Shown here: positions 34,601-46,600 of the stretch, one piece after another | Layout: each line of letters begins with the position of its first letter | Numbering within the stretch: position 1 is the stretch's first letter | DNA from: Dastarcus helophoroides | Taxonomy: Eukaryota; Arthropoda; Insecta; Coleoptera; Bothrideridae | NCBI GenBank assembly: GCA_028583605.1 | Contig: CM053337.1 | Coordinates: forward strand, 23,164,764 to 23,228,763 | DNA: 64,000 nucleotides | Direction of reading: 5' to 3' | Program-made: the position numbers and the translations under genes | The notes under the pieces: generated by a model | The model's input: only the letters and a program-made list of their open reading frames with translations | What the model was told of the DNA's origin: nothing | Database searches by the model: none

Positions 34601-37600
34601 TTCAACTGTTGGTAGTTCAGCTACCTATGATTCACTATACACGCCTGGAGGGCTGCATGAATTTGTAGTCTAGGTTGTATTCTTCTTGCATACGACATTG
34701 TTGGCGATGGCCATAGTTTCTCTATGGACCAATAGGTGGTAGTACTAAAGAGTCACTCGCTCGACGCCTGTGATTGTTTTAGTACTTACTTGTCGGAACA
34801 TTTATTAGCATTCGAGTTGGATATACCAAACTGACGAGATCTAACAAGATCGAAACCGGTATTTGGTTTCCAAACTTCGAATCTAATAAATGTTCAAACC
34901 TATTGGTCTGTGCATTATAGAATCCTTGGAATCTTTGTTAAAATTTTGACTTGAAATTTAAAAATTTTTAGGTTAAATTTGAAACTGCGATATTTTAGCG
35001 AAAATTTTGAGAAAAAATCATATTTTGGAATTTTTGGAAGATTTAGAAAGTCGGCAGCAGGAATTTGAATTTGGGATTTCGAAAAAAAATTGAAATACTA
35101 AAATCAAAGTGGAATTTGAAGGAAAAAATTTACGAAAAATCGAAAATGTGATTAATAACTTAAAAAATAGAGGTATCAAATTAAGAAAAGAAAATTGAAA
35201 GTCAAAGAAAGAATTTTTTATAAAAAGATTCCAGAAAAATGTCTAGAAAAACTCGAATTTGGAAAAAAAAATGTAGGGAAAACCGAGTTTCTCTAGCTTC
35301 AATGAAAAATATGCTACATCTTTATTCCAAAGATACAACAGAGGAATTTTTTTTTTATTTTAAACTCGAAATTTTAGAAGAAGAAAAGAAATATTTCGAG
35401 TAATTTCCAGATAAAAGTCCAAATTTCAAGAAAAAGTCGAAAATCGAAAAGCTTCAAGTTAAAACTTAAAATTTTTATTTGGGTTGAAAATGTGAAAATT
35501 GTGTTTCCAATCTAATCTAATCAGAAATGAGAGATGAAGATGAGATGAAAGTTGCAAGGAATTGTGTACAGTTTCGAAATAAAAATTGAAATTTCAAAAA
35601 AAATTCCAATCTTAAGTATAACAAAAAATTGTTAAATATACGGGGTGTTTCATAAATGCATGCTGAACCGGCAGGGGGATATTCCTTGGGCAATTTTAAG
35701 ACAAAATTTTCATATTAACATAGGTCCGGAAACGCTTCATTTTCGATATACAGGGCGGTAAAAATTGAAGAAAAATCGGTTTTTCTTCAATATTTCTGAG
35801 ACTGGTTTAGATATTTTTTTGATATTCAGTACACGATATCTGGGTATAAAAGCAAGTATTTTGACAAAAAAACATTTGTTCTGATTCCACCAGTGGCGTT
35901 CCCACAAAGAGGTCGATACACATTTTTGAAAAAAAAAATGTGACGCCAATGCTATTTTTCAAAATAAGAATTATTTTCCTAGTCTTTGTTGTGTTTCTAT
36001 CAAAAATGAGCTCTTGACTTTTTGTCCTATGACGGACGGTTTCCGAATTAAAAAATAAAAATCATTTACTTGCTATGCCGCTGTGGTAGATTAATTTATT
36101 AATGAAAATCTAGTAGGCCACTGAGATTTAGTTTTGTGTTTACAACCAAGTGTCAAATTTTTCACTTCAATACTTTATCTGAATGTGAGTGATTGATAAG
36201 TATAAGAAAATATGTTTGAGAATGCTGAGTTTGCCGATATTCATTACATGTACGGTCTTGCGGATGGAAATGCATTTGAAGCCAGGCGACTGTATGCAGA
36301 GCGTTTTCCGCAAAGAATTGTGCGAGATGCAAGAACTTTTTCAAGCGTTCATAGAAGACTACGCGAGAAGGGATGTTTTAAACCCGATCATCACTTAAAA
36401 GGGGCACAAAGAACCGCAAGAACAGAAGAAACTGAAATAGCTGTTCTTAATTCAGTTGAGCAAAATCCCGAAATAAGCACAAGGAAAATTGCTAGTAATT
36501 TAAATATCTCCCATATTTTAGTCTGGAGGATACTTCACGATTTTTTGTTATACCCTTACCATATTCAACGGGTTCAAGCCTTACTGCCTCGGGATTTACC
36601 ATTTCGTATAAATTTCTGCCAATGGTTTGTTCAAAAAATTGTTGAAAATCCACTATTTGACAGAGAAGTATTATTTACTGATGAAGCCAGTTTTTCCCGA
36701 AATGCAATTAGAAACTTCCACAACAATCACTTTTGGAAGAGAACCCGCATGCCATGGTCGAAGTCAATCACCAAGAACAATTCTCGGTAAATGTGTGGGC
36801 AGGAATTGTTGACGACCATTTAATTGGACCCCTTTTTTCTGCCAAGAAGATTAAATGGAGAAAATTATCGTCACTTTCTTGAAAATGATTTACCAGCGCT
36901 GTTAGAAGATGTCCCCGTTTTAATCCGAAATCGAATGTGGTTTATGCACGATGGTGCCCCTGCGCATTTTAGTGTTTTGGCACGTGCATATTTGAACCAA
37001 AATTACAATAATCGCTGGATAGGCAGAGCAGGAACAGAATTATGGCTGCCTAGATCCCCTGACCTGAACAGTCTAGATTATTTTTTATGGGGCTATCTTA
37101 AAACCTTAGTTTATAGCACCCCAATCCAAACTGAAGAAGAACTGAGAAATCGCATAACAGATTCCTGCAACACTATAAGAAATACGCCAGGAATTTTTCA
37201 ACGAGTACGCGAATCTATGAGAAAAAGAGTTGAGGCGTGCATACTTGCAGGTGGTGGACATTTTCAACACCTGATATGATTTAATTAATTTCATTGTTAA
37301 GATTTCATTAATAAATTAATTTACCACAGCGGCATAGCAAGTAAATGATTTTTATTTTTTAATTCGGAAACCGTCCGTCATAGGACAAAAAGTCAAGAGC
37401 TCATTTTTGATAGAAACACAACAAAGACTAGGAAAATAATTCTTATTTTGAAAAATAGCATTGGCGTCACATTTTTTTTTTTCAAAAATGTGTATCGATC
37501 TGTTTGTGGGAACGCCACTGGTGGAATCAGAACAAATGTTTTTTTTGTCAAAATACTTGCTTTTATACCCAGATATCGTGTACTGAATATCAAAAAAATA

Positions 37601-40600
37601 TCTAAACCAGTCTCAGAAATATTGAAGAAAAACCGATTTTTTCTTCAATTTTTACCGCCCTGTATATCGAAAATGAAGCGTTTCCGGACCTATGTTAGTT
37701 AATATGAAAATTTTGTCTTAAAATTGCCCAAGGAATATCCCCCTGCCGGTTCAGCATGCAATTATGAACCACCTTGTATAAATTCGACGAACCGAAATAA
37801 ACCGATATATTTTTTTCGGTTTCGTTCCGGTTTTTGGTCCGGCGAAGATAACGGTTTTTTTCGATTTTCGGTTTCGGTTCAGTTCCGGTTCAAAGCCCTC
37901 GTTTGTTGGCCTTTCACAGTTGAGATAAAAAAATCTAGTTTCTTACATAATGTTTTGTATTGTTCAACTTCCAAAGCTAAGAATAACCCTCTGAACAGTA
38001 AATATAGTCTGTTATTAAGTGAGGTTTCATTTTGGAAAAGCATGCTAAATATCTCCCAGAAGCAGAAGATAAATTTCCATTAGTAAACAAGTCGATATTT
38101 TAGGTACTCCATTCGATAATCGGTTAAGTGGTAGACAAAATAATCGCCTCAAATGTATACATTGTAGTTTGTTAGTTTATTAGTTAGTTCATTAAGTTCC
38201 CCTGCCACAGTAACATTCAATCTCTATTTCAAGCTACCTCTTTGAATGTATAATTTCGCTTCTAAACAAACTTATAGATAAATTTAATATTCTAGGCCGT
38301 ACTCGATCATGTCTTAAATTTATGCACAAATACGCTCGAGTGCATTTCCTATCAGCCAGACACTTTGATATGTCACTTATTGCATTTTTGATGCGGTTCA
38401 CCCCATGAATTTTAATTTGTAACGTAACGCATTTCGCCTGTTTTGCGAATTACCAACAGGGGAGCAGTAGTTTATAACTTTCACTTGAAATTAAACGAAA
38501 TTTTTAGAGAAAAGTATTTCTTAAAAATACGTATTTTTTTATTTAAAAAAATCAAAAATTTTGGCTGGTTATCTTTAAAAATTGAAATACAAATGTTGTC
38601 CCCTGAAACCAAAAAAAGTTAAGTTGCGTTAGAGCAACCTTTGATGAGTTTTTTAATCTTTCTTGGTTTCAGGGGATAAGATATGTATTTCAATTTTTTT
38701 TAAAATCGAAGCTTTGAAAAATTGCTCAAAATGGGAAAACGTACCTTTGGATTTTAATTCAGAAATTTCCAAATTTTTTCTGGAATTTCTAATTCTTGGT
38801 TTATTTTTTTATTGATGTCCGAGAGGCTCAAGAGGAGGACTTAAGTCCCTAAAGCCCTCTACCCTTTTGAGTGCGCCAGTGATTACCAATATTACGCGAT
38901 TTGTTACACTTGTATTCAAATCTGTTGCAGGACATACTTCATCGTTGCCTCGAAGTTGGTACGACCGGGCCACTTATACAGGGTGTCCGTGACTGTCATT
39001 AAGGAGAAACAACCGATAGTTGTGAGGGCTTCCATACAGAGGAACGGTGTGGAAATGTCTTCCGATCACAAAGATGTGAAAGAGAACATCCAAGAAACAC
39101 TATTGATGCGAGTAAGTTATTCAGTCTGTGTAGTTTTTTTTTTAAGTTTAATCCACTCGCAAAGGGTAACCCCAGTTATGCTTTCAAAGCACTGCGAGTA
39201 GGATGCGGAAACAAGGTTAGATGGCGCCTTCTTATGGATAGGTTGTAATTTTTGGAGAAAATTCCTTTTAGTAACAAGTTCCATAACTTGGAAGTTCTAA
39301 AATTCCTTCTGGTAGCGAGTTCCATAGCTTGGAAGTTCTATAGAAAAAAGAGTCTCCGTAGACAGAAGTCCTCACTGTGTCAAGTTGGACCGCACAGGAA
39401 TTTGCTGTCTCCGACTGTATACTACGCCTCAAGAATCTTGCCCTTGGGGGATCAATCCTATTAGTTTCTGCGAGCATCTTCCATGATAGTACTTGTAGAA
39501 AAGAGACAAGTCACCAACCATACGCCTGTGCTCTAGTGTTTCGAGAGAATCGCTCAAACTCTCGTCATCAATTAGTAGAATCGCTCTTTGAATTGAATCC
39601 AAAAGATCTAAAGTGTGTTTTGGGGCTGAACTCCAAACATGAGAACAGTATAGGCTAGTGTTGGCCTAACTTGAGCTTTGCATAGTGTTAATAGCTGATG
39701 AGATGTGAAGTACTTTTTAGCTCTAAAAAGAAAGCCTAGCTTCTGAGAGGCGGATTTGTCAATCGAAATGTTACTATTTTACGAAGTGATATTTTTAAAG
39801 TAAATTCAATTTTTTCCTGTTTTGTCGTGGACAAGATTTTAAAAATTCAAAGTTTTCAAAAATTTCAAAACTGCGATAAACATTTTTCTAGAAGTCATAA
39901 TTTTTAACAAAAGTATAATTTTTCAAAAACAAGTCAATATTTTGAAGAAACGACGTTCCGAAACGGAGTTAAAGTTATAAAAATGTAGAAATGTTCAAAG
40001 ACTCATATAGTTCAATTTTTCAAAATCAACAGAATTTTCCAGACAAAAAAACAAGTTTAAAGAAAAAGTCAAAACTAAAAAAAAGAAATTTTCTAAAAGG
40101 AACAAAATTTCCAACAAAAAAAATAATCGAAATTTTGAAATAGTCGTAAGCTTGTAAAAAAATCACTATTTTCAAAAAAATTCGACGCCGACATTTTCAA
40201 AAAAATTGAACTTTTCAAAAACACTTGGTCAAAAAATGAAATTTGAGAGTAGATATTTTTAATCAAGTTAAAATGTTTAAATAATTAACATTTTTTTAAA
40301 TTTAAATTTTCGAAGAATGCATTTTTTCAAGAAAATCGAAATTTACAAAAAAGTCAAAAGAAAAGGGAAACATTCAGAAAGAAAAAATTTAAATTTTCAG
40401 TAAAAGTCAATCTATTTTCAGACCAAAACGAAATCTTCTAAAAATCAAAATTTCGAGAATTTTAAAAAGGTGTAAATTTTGATAAAAACATTTCCAAATG
40501 CTGAAGTTTTTAAAAGTCTAAATGTTCGAAAAGATCAATATTTCTCAAGAAATGTTCAGTTTTCAAAACATTTCTCATTGTCAAAAAAGTCGAATTCTTA

Positions 40601-43600
40601 AAAAAACAAAAATTCGAGAATAAGTCGAAATTCTAAAAAAACTTTTTTCGGCCTTTTTTGAAAATTTCAACTTTTCCAAATTTTGATTTTTTAAACCTTT
40701 CGACTTTTTTTAAAACTGCTTTTTTTTGAAAATTTCATTGTTCTTTAGAATGTTTACTTTTTCTTGAAATTTCGAATTGTTTTTGTAAATTTGATTCTTT
40801 TGAAAACTTCGATCTTTTTTAAATTTGGCTTTTTCAAAGTTTCACTTGTTTTCGATTTTTTCTGGAAGTTTAGACCTAAAAATTTCTACTGTCTATGATT
40901 CCTATTTTCAAGAATTCCATTTTTGTTCTTATTTTTCTAAATGTCTATTTTTATGCAATACTACTTTTTTGTTCAAAGGTTGAACTTTTATAAATATGTT
41001 TTAATTTCTTTAAAATTTCGACTTTCTTTTCGTTTAGAACATCTCAGCTTTTTTCCAAAATTCGTTTTTTGGAATGGACTTCCAAATTTAGCCTTTTTTT
41101 TTACTTTGACCTTTTTTTTTTATTTTGACCTTTTATGAAAATTTCTACTTCTTTGAAAACCTTAAAATTCTATCAGAATTTTTATTTTTCTCGAAATTTC
41201 TATTTTTTTGTAAATTTAACTTTTTGAAACCATCGTTTTTTTTATTTCGATTTTTCCAAAACTTTGACTTAAAAGATTAGTTTTGTTTAATTCCAACTTT
41301 CTTCAAAATTTTGACTTTTCAAGATCTCGACTTTTTCGAAGTTTCGACTTTTGGGCTCTTTTTTAGAGGAGATTTGATTTTTTTTTTGAAAATTGGAACT
41401 TTTACAACTTTTTTTCAAAAATTTTGTTTTGTTTTTAAAGTTGAAGTTTAACCGAAAGTTATTCATAACGTCAATTATATCAAAAACAAGTTAAACTTCG
41501 TTACTTCTATAGACACAATTGATCGAATTTCGATCGATCCACCACAATGCTAAATTTATTGGAAGTAGGTATAATAATTTTGTATTTGAATACTCCAAAG
41601 GGAGGGTCCAAATCCATAGATCCCCTCCGTGGATTCGCTCAAGCCACGTATAATGGTACGTTATGTTACAGGTACCAAGCACTAGTGCCCCGGGAGAATA
41701 CAAACTTCGAGTGGAAGGGTTGTACGAGGACGTCCTAGGGGGCTCCGCTTTCGTCAATGAGACAAAATTGGTATTTTCTCAACGATCCATGACGATTTTC
41801 ATACAGGTGGAGAAACCAGTTTACAAACAAGCTGAAACTGGTAGGTGAATTTGCATTTCTCGTTTCTTCTTCCTCTTAGTCTTCTTTCTATTCTTATTGC
41901 TCTTCTGCCTCCCATTCCTCTCGTCCCTGCTTCTTCTGCCTTCCGCCCATCATCTTCTTCTACTTTCTCTTTTTCTCTATATTCTTCCTGTTCTTGCTCT
42001 TCTTTTGCCTCTTCTTTTTTCTCTTCCCCTTCTTCTTCCTGCTTCCTATCTTATTTCTCTTCGGCTTGTTATTCCTCTTCTTTCTCTTCCCCTTCTTCTT
42101 CCTCTTTTTTCTGTTCCTCCTTCTTCTTTCTCTTCCCCTTCTTCTTCCTCTTCGTTCTCTACCCCTTTTTCTTTCTCTTCCCCTTCTTCCTTTTCTTCCC
42201 CTTCTTCTTTTTCTTCCCCTTTTTTCTTTTCTTTTTCCTTTTCTTGCTTAATCTTTTTTCCATTTTTCCTTTTCTTGTGCCTCTTCCTTTTCTTCTCTCT
42301 CTTCTTCATCTTCCTCTTTTTCTCCTCTACTTACACTTCCGCTTAGTCTTTTTTCCATTTTTCCTTTTTTTCTGCCTCTTCCTCTTCTTCTTCCTCTTCT
42401 TTTCCTTCCCCTTCTTCCTCTTCTTCCTCTACCACTTTCTTTCTTTTCCCCTTCTTTCTCTTCTGCATCTTCCTCTTCTTCCTCCTCTTCTTACATTTCC
42501 GCCTAGTTTTCTTTCCATTTTTCCTTTTTTTCTGCTTCTTCTTTTTCCCCTTTCTCTTCTTCATCTTCCTCTTCTGCTTAGTTTTTTAATTTTTCCTGTT
42601 CTTCTGCCTCTTCCTCTTCTTGCCCCAACCCTTCTTCTTCCTCTTCTTCCACTTCTTTTTAGTCTTCTTTCTATTCTTACTCTTTCTTTCATTCGTTCTT
42701 TTCTTTCTCCTTTTCCTTTTCTGCTTGCTCTTCTTCTTTCTCTTCTTTCTTTTCGTCCTCTTATTCCTCTCCCCCTTCTTTTTTATTTTCTTATTCCTCC
42801 TCCCCTTCTTCCTCTTTTCCTTCCTCGTCTTCTTATTCCTCTTCTTGCTCTTCTTCTTATTTCTTTTCCAACATTTCCTTTCTGTCTCTCCCTCTTCTTT
42901 CCCTTCCCGTTCTTCTGCCTCTTCCTCTTTTTCCTCTTCTTACTCTTCCTTTCATTTGTCCTCTTCTTTCTCCTCTTCCTTTTCTGCTTGCTGTTCTCCT
43001 TCCTCTTCTTTCTTTTCGTCCTCTTATTCCTCTCCCCCTTCTTTATTTTCTTATTTCTCCTCCCCTTATTTTTCCTATTTTCTTTCCGCTTCTTCTTATT
43101 CCTCTTTCTCTTCTTCTTATTTCTTTTCCAAAATTTCCTTTCTGCCTCTTTCTCTTCTTTCACTTCCCCTTCTTCTTTCTCTTCTTCTACTTCCTCTTAG
43201 TCTTCTTTCTATTCTTACTCTTCCTTTCATTCGTCCTCTTTTTTTCTGCTTGCTCTTCTTCTTTCTCTTCTTTCTTTTCGTCCTCTTATTCCTCTCCCCC
43301 TTCTTTTTTATTTTCTTATTCCTCCTCCTCTTCTTCATCTTTTCCTTCCTCGTCTTCTTGTTCTTCTTCCTCTTCTTGCTCTTCTTCTTATTTCTTTTCC
43401 AAAATTTCCTTTATGTCTCTTCCTCTTCTTTTCCTTCCCCTTCTTCTTATGCCTCTTCCTCTTCTTCCACTTCCTCCTAGTCTTCTTTCTATTCTTCCTC
43501 TTCTTACTCTTCCTTTCATTTGTCCTCTTCTTTCTCCTCTTCTTTCTCCTCTTCCTTTTCTGCTTGCTGTTCTTCTTTCTTTTCGTCCTGTTATTCCTCT

Positions 43601-46600
43601 CCCCTTTCTTTTTTTTCTTATTTCTCCTCCCCTTCTTTTTCCTATTTTCCTTCCGCTTCTTCTTATCCCTCTTTCTCTTTTTCTTATTTCTTTTCCAAAA
43701 TTTCCTTTCTACCTCTTTCTCTTCTTCCACTTCCCCTTCTTCTTTCTCTTCCCCTTCTTCTTCCTCTTTTTCCACTTCCTCTTAGTCTTCTTTCTATTCA
43801 TTCTCTTCTTATTCTTCCTTTCATTCGTCTTCTTCTTTCTCCTCTTCCTTTTCTGCTTGCTATTCTCCTTCCTCTTCTTTCGTTTCGTCCTCTTATTCCT
43901 CTCCCCCTTCTTTATTTTCTTATTCCTCCTCCCCTTATTTTTCCTATTTTCTTTCCGCTTCTTCTTATTCCTCTTTCTCTTCTTCTTATTTCTTTTCCAA
44001 AATTTTCTTTCTGCCTCTTTCTTTTCGTTCACTTCCCTTTCGTTCACTTCCCCTTCTTCTTTCTCTTCTCCTTCTTCCTCCTCTTCTTCCACTTCCTCTT
44101 AGTCTTCTTTCTATTCTTCCTCTTCTTATTCTTCCTTTTATTAGTCTTCTTTCTCCTCTTCCTTTTCTGCTTGTTCTTCTTTCTCTTCTTTCTTTTCGTC
44201 CTCTTATTCCTCTCGCCCTTCTTTATTTTCTTATTTCTCCTCCCCCTCTTCTTCCTCTTTTCCTTCCTCCTCTTATTCCTCTTCTTATTGCTTTTCCAAA
44301 ATTTCCTTTTTTAGATCGGTTATCTATTTTAAAACTTGGATCAACTTGATGAATTTTCAATTTTTCTTAAAATTTAACTTCTTTTTTTTAAAAACTATTT
44401 CAACTGGAATTTTTTAAATTCCAAAATTTTCACTTCAAAAGTTTTATTTTTTGTAATTGTCGACGGTAATATGAAAATTTTTCGAAAATTTCGCTGTTTT
44501 TTCGAATTTTTGAAATTGTGAATTTTATTTGACGTTTTTTACCCATGTTTTTTAAAATCTCAGCTTCTTTTTGGAAATTTTAATTTTCTATGAAAATTTT
44601 AACCAAAATTCCATTTTTTAGTGATTTTTTTCTTTTCGCCTATTTTTAAAGTTTTTTTAAAATTTTGACTTTTCCAAAAAGTTTGACTTGTTTCAAAATT
44701 TCGACTTTGAAAAATTCCATTTATTTTTTAAAATTTTGTCTTTTTCAAAAATTTGGGACTTCTTCAATCTTTTTTGGTACTTTTCGTTTTTTTTTAGGAA
44801 ATTGGACATTTTTCAAAATTCGACTACTTTTTAAGATTTCGTCCTTTTTATTGAAAATTTTTACTCTTCTTCTTTTCCTCTTCTTGCTCTTTTTCTGCCT
44901 TCTTCCTCTTCTCCTTTCTCTTCGCCTTCTACTTCCTTTTCTTCTTCTTTCTCTTCCCCTTTTTCTTCCTCTTCATCTTCCTCCTTTTCTTACACTTTCT
45001 GTTAGTCTTCTTATTTCCACCTTTCCTCTTCTTTTGCCTCTTTTTCTTCTTTCCCTTCCCCCTTGCTCTTCCCCTTCTTATTCTTCTTCTTTCTCTTCTT
45101 CTTCTTCTTCCACTTCCTCTTAGTCTTCTTCTTGCAATTTTTCCTCTTCTTACTCTTCCTCTCATTCGTCCTCTTATCTCTTCTCTTCTTTCTTTTTTGC
45201 TTTCTCTTCTTCCTTCTATTCCTCTTCCCCTTTTTCTTTTCCTTCTTCTTCCTCCTCCCCTTCTTCTTCTGCTTCCTCTTTTTCTTGCCCTTCTTCCTCT
45301 TCCTTCTCTTATTCTTCCTTTTCCCCTTCTTCGTTTTCCCATTCTTCCTTTTTTCCACTTCTTAGTCTTCTTCTTATTTTTCCTAATCTTTTCCTCTTCT
45401 TCTTGCTCTTCTGCCTCTTGCTCTTCTTTATTTTGCCCCCCTCCCTCTTCTTCCTCTTCCCCTTCTTCCTTTTCTTCTTTCTCATCTCCTTCATGCTCTA
45501 CTTCTTCCTCCTCTTCTTCCATTTTCTCTTAGTCTTCTATTTTCTCTTCTTCCTCATTTTCTTTCATTTTCTGCTAGTCTTTTTCTTTCCATTCTTCCTC
45601 TTCTTCTTCCTCTTTCGCTTCCTCATGATCTTTTTCGTTTGTTCTTTCTCTTCTTCGTTTTCTTCCCCTTCTTCCTCTTCTTCATCCTTTTCGCCTTCTT
45701 CGTCTTCTTTCTCTTCTTCCTTTTCTCCTTTTTTGTGATGTCTACAAATTTTTAAATTTCCTTGAAGACATTTTAACCCAATAAACCTTAAATTATTTAC
45801 AACTAAAACGCTATGAGTACAGAGGGAAACAGGAGAAATTAGAATTGGTTTACCGAGAGAAGTCGTGCTCATCGATTCTTCTAAGTAAATCAATTCAAAT
45901 CGCAAGGCAAAAGAGCTTGTGACACCAATTCTAAGAAGTAATTGGCTAAATTCAGCGAGTCTTTGACGTGATTATTTAGCGGTTTTCCACCTTCGTGGAA
46001 GGAAACCGAGACGGTGGCGCGTGCCAAAGCGCAGGCGGCCGTTTTACATTGATTCAAGTTAAAATTGATTGGGGAAGGTCGGGACCAGTGGCGTCGGCCC
46101 ATCATTTTTGGAGCTTTTCGTGCTTTGCGTGATTCCATTTTCAAGCACTTTGAGATTTAATCAAAAACAAATTATAGAGAATAACAAATGTATCATATAA
46201 TTATTTTAAACATTTACGATTTTTCAAATTTTCTGTAGCCATTTATCAGTTTAAATATTTTAAGCCAAAATACAGGACGCGTCAAATAAATGCAGAGAGA
46301 ATTAATATTGTCCTTAAATAACCCTTGACATTTTTAATCCTTACTGTGTATTATATTGTTGAATTTATTGTTAATAGAGTTTAGTAGTTACGAATTTAAA
46401 TAATCCTAGTGCTAAAGCACTAAGCAGTATAAGGTCCGAAAGCGTTTTGCTTCTTTGTATTACACTCGAATTTTAACAGAGATGATTTTAAAAATATTTT
46501 GCATGCAACGAATTAAGGGTGGTATTGTCTGTGACAGGAATTGTCGAATTATCTGAGGGTTCTGGCGTTTATGACGAAAAAAAATATATGATTCGTCCCT

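Larger units (their letters stand above)
33848..34925. mobile_element. hammerhead-ribozyme-bearing retroelement (retrozyme / Penelope-like)
   Basis: Bounded by an 11-bp direct duplication. It contains an inverted partial unit (33848-34155, 308 bp) followed by two direct copies of a 379-bp unit plus 12 bases (34156-34925). The two direct copies differ at one position that I could see (GGTTGCATTC versus GGTTGTATTC), and the inverted part appears identical. Each unit has one full hammerhead core and no open frame. Tandem short units with type I hammerheads and short stem III are known from metazoan retrozymes and from the terminal repeats of Penelope-like elements, which also tend to show inverted partial repeats and variable target duplications. 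Mobilisation in trans by a Penelope-type reverse transcriptase is inferred. None is present in the window. Confidence 0.85.
35641..37776 (+). mobile_element. Tc1/mariner-superfamily DD41D transposon, 2136 bp, defective
   Basis: Flanked by TA on both sides (35639-35640 and 37777-37778), the target duplication of this superfamily. Terminal inverted repeats are very long: about 470 bp each (35641-36110 and 37301-37776), starting CGGGGTGTTTCATAAATGC on the left and CAAGGTGGTTCATAATTGC on the right (reverse complement), and running inward to CTTGCTATGCCGCTGTGGTA. Between them lies one transposase frame. The 41-residue spacing of the last two catalytic aspartates places it with the DD41D (rosa/Visitor) group. 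The element sits in Mcr intron 1 in the sense direction. Confidence 0.9.
28639..38930. other. Mcr intron 1 (10.3 kb), repeat-filled
   Basis: Donor GTAAGT, acceptor TCTGTTGCAG. It contains a hAT-like short element, a solo LTR, a hammerhead-bearing element, a DD41D transposon and palindromic repeats, all annotated separately. The remainder is degenerate GAAATTTCGA-type repeat (mainly 29.0-33.7 kb and 34.9-35.6 kb) in which I see no exon. Confidence 0.8.

Noticed and set aside
36162..36344. Minus-strand open frame opposite the transposase start
   Set aside because: Antisense shadow of the transposase coding sequence.
41845..45738. Long open frames up to 451 codons in Mcr intron 3
   Set aside because: Same compositional artefact in a polypyrimidine array, located between two confirmed Mcr exons.
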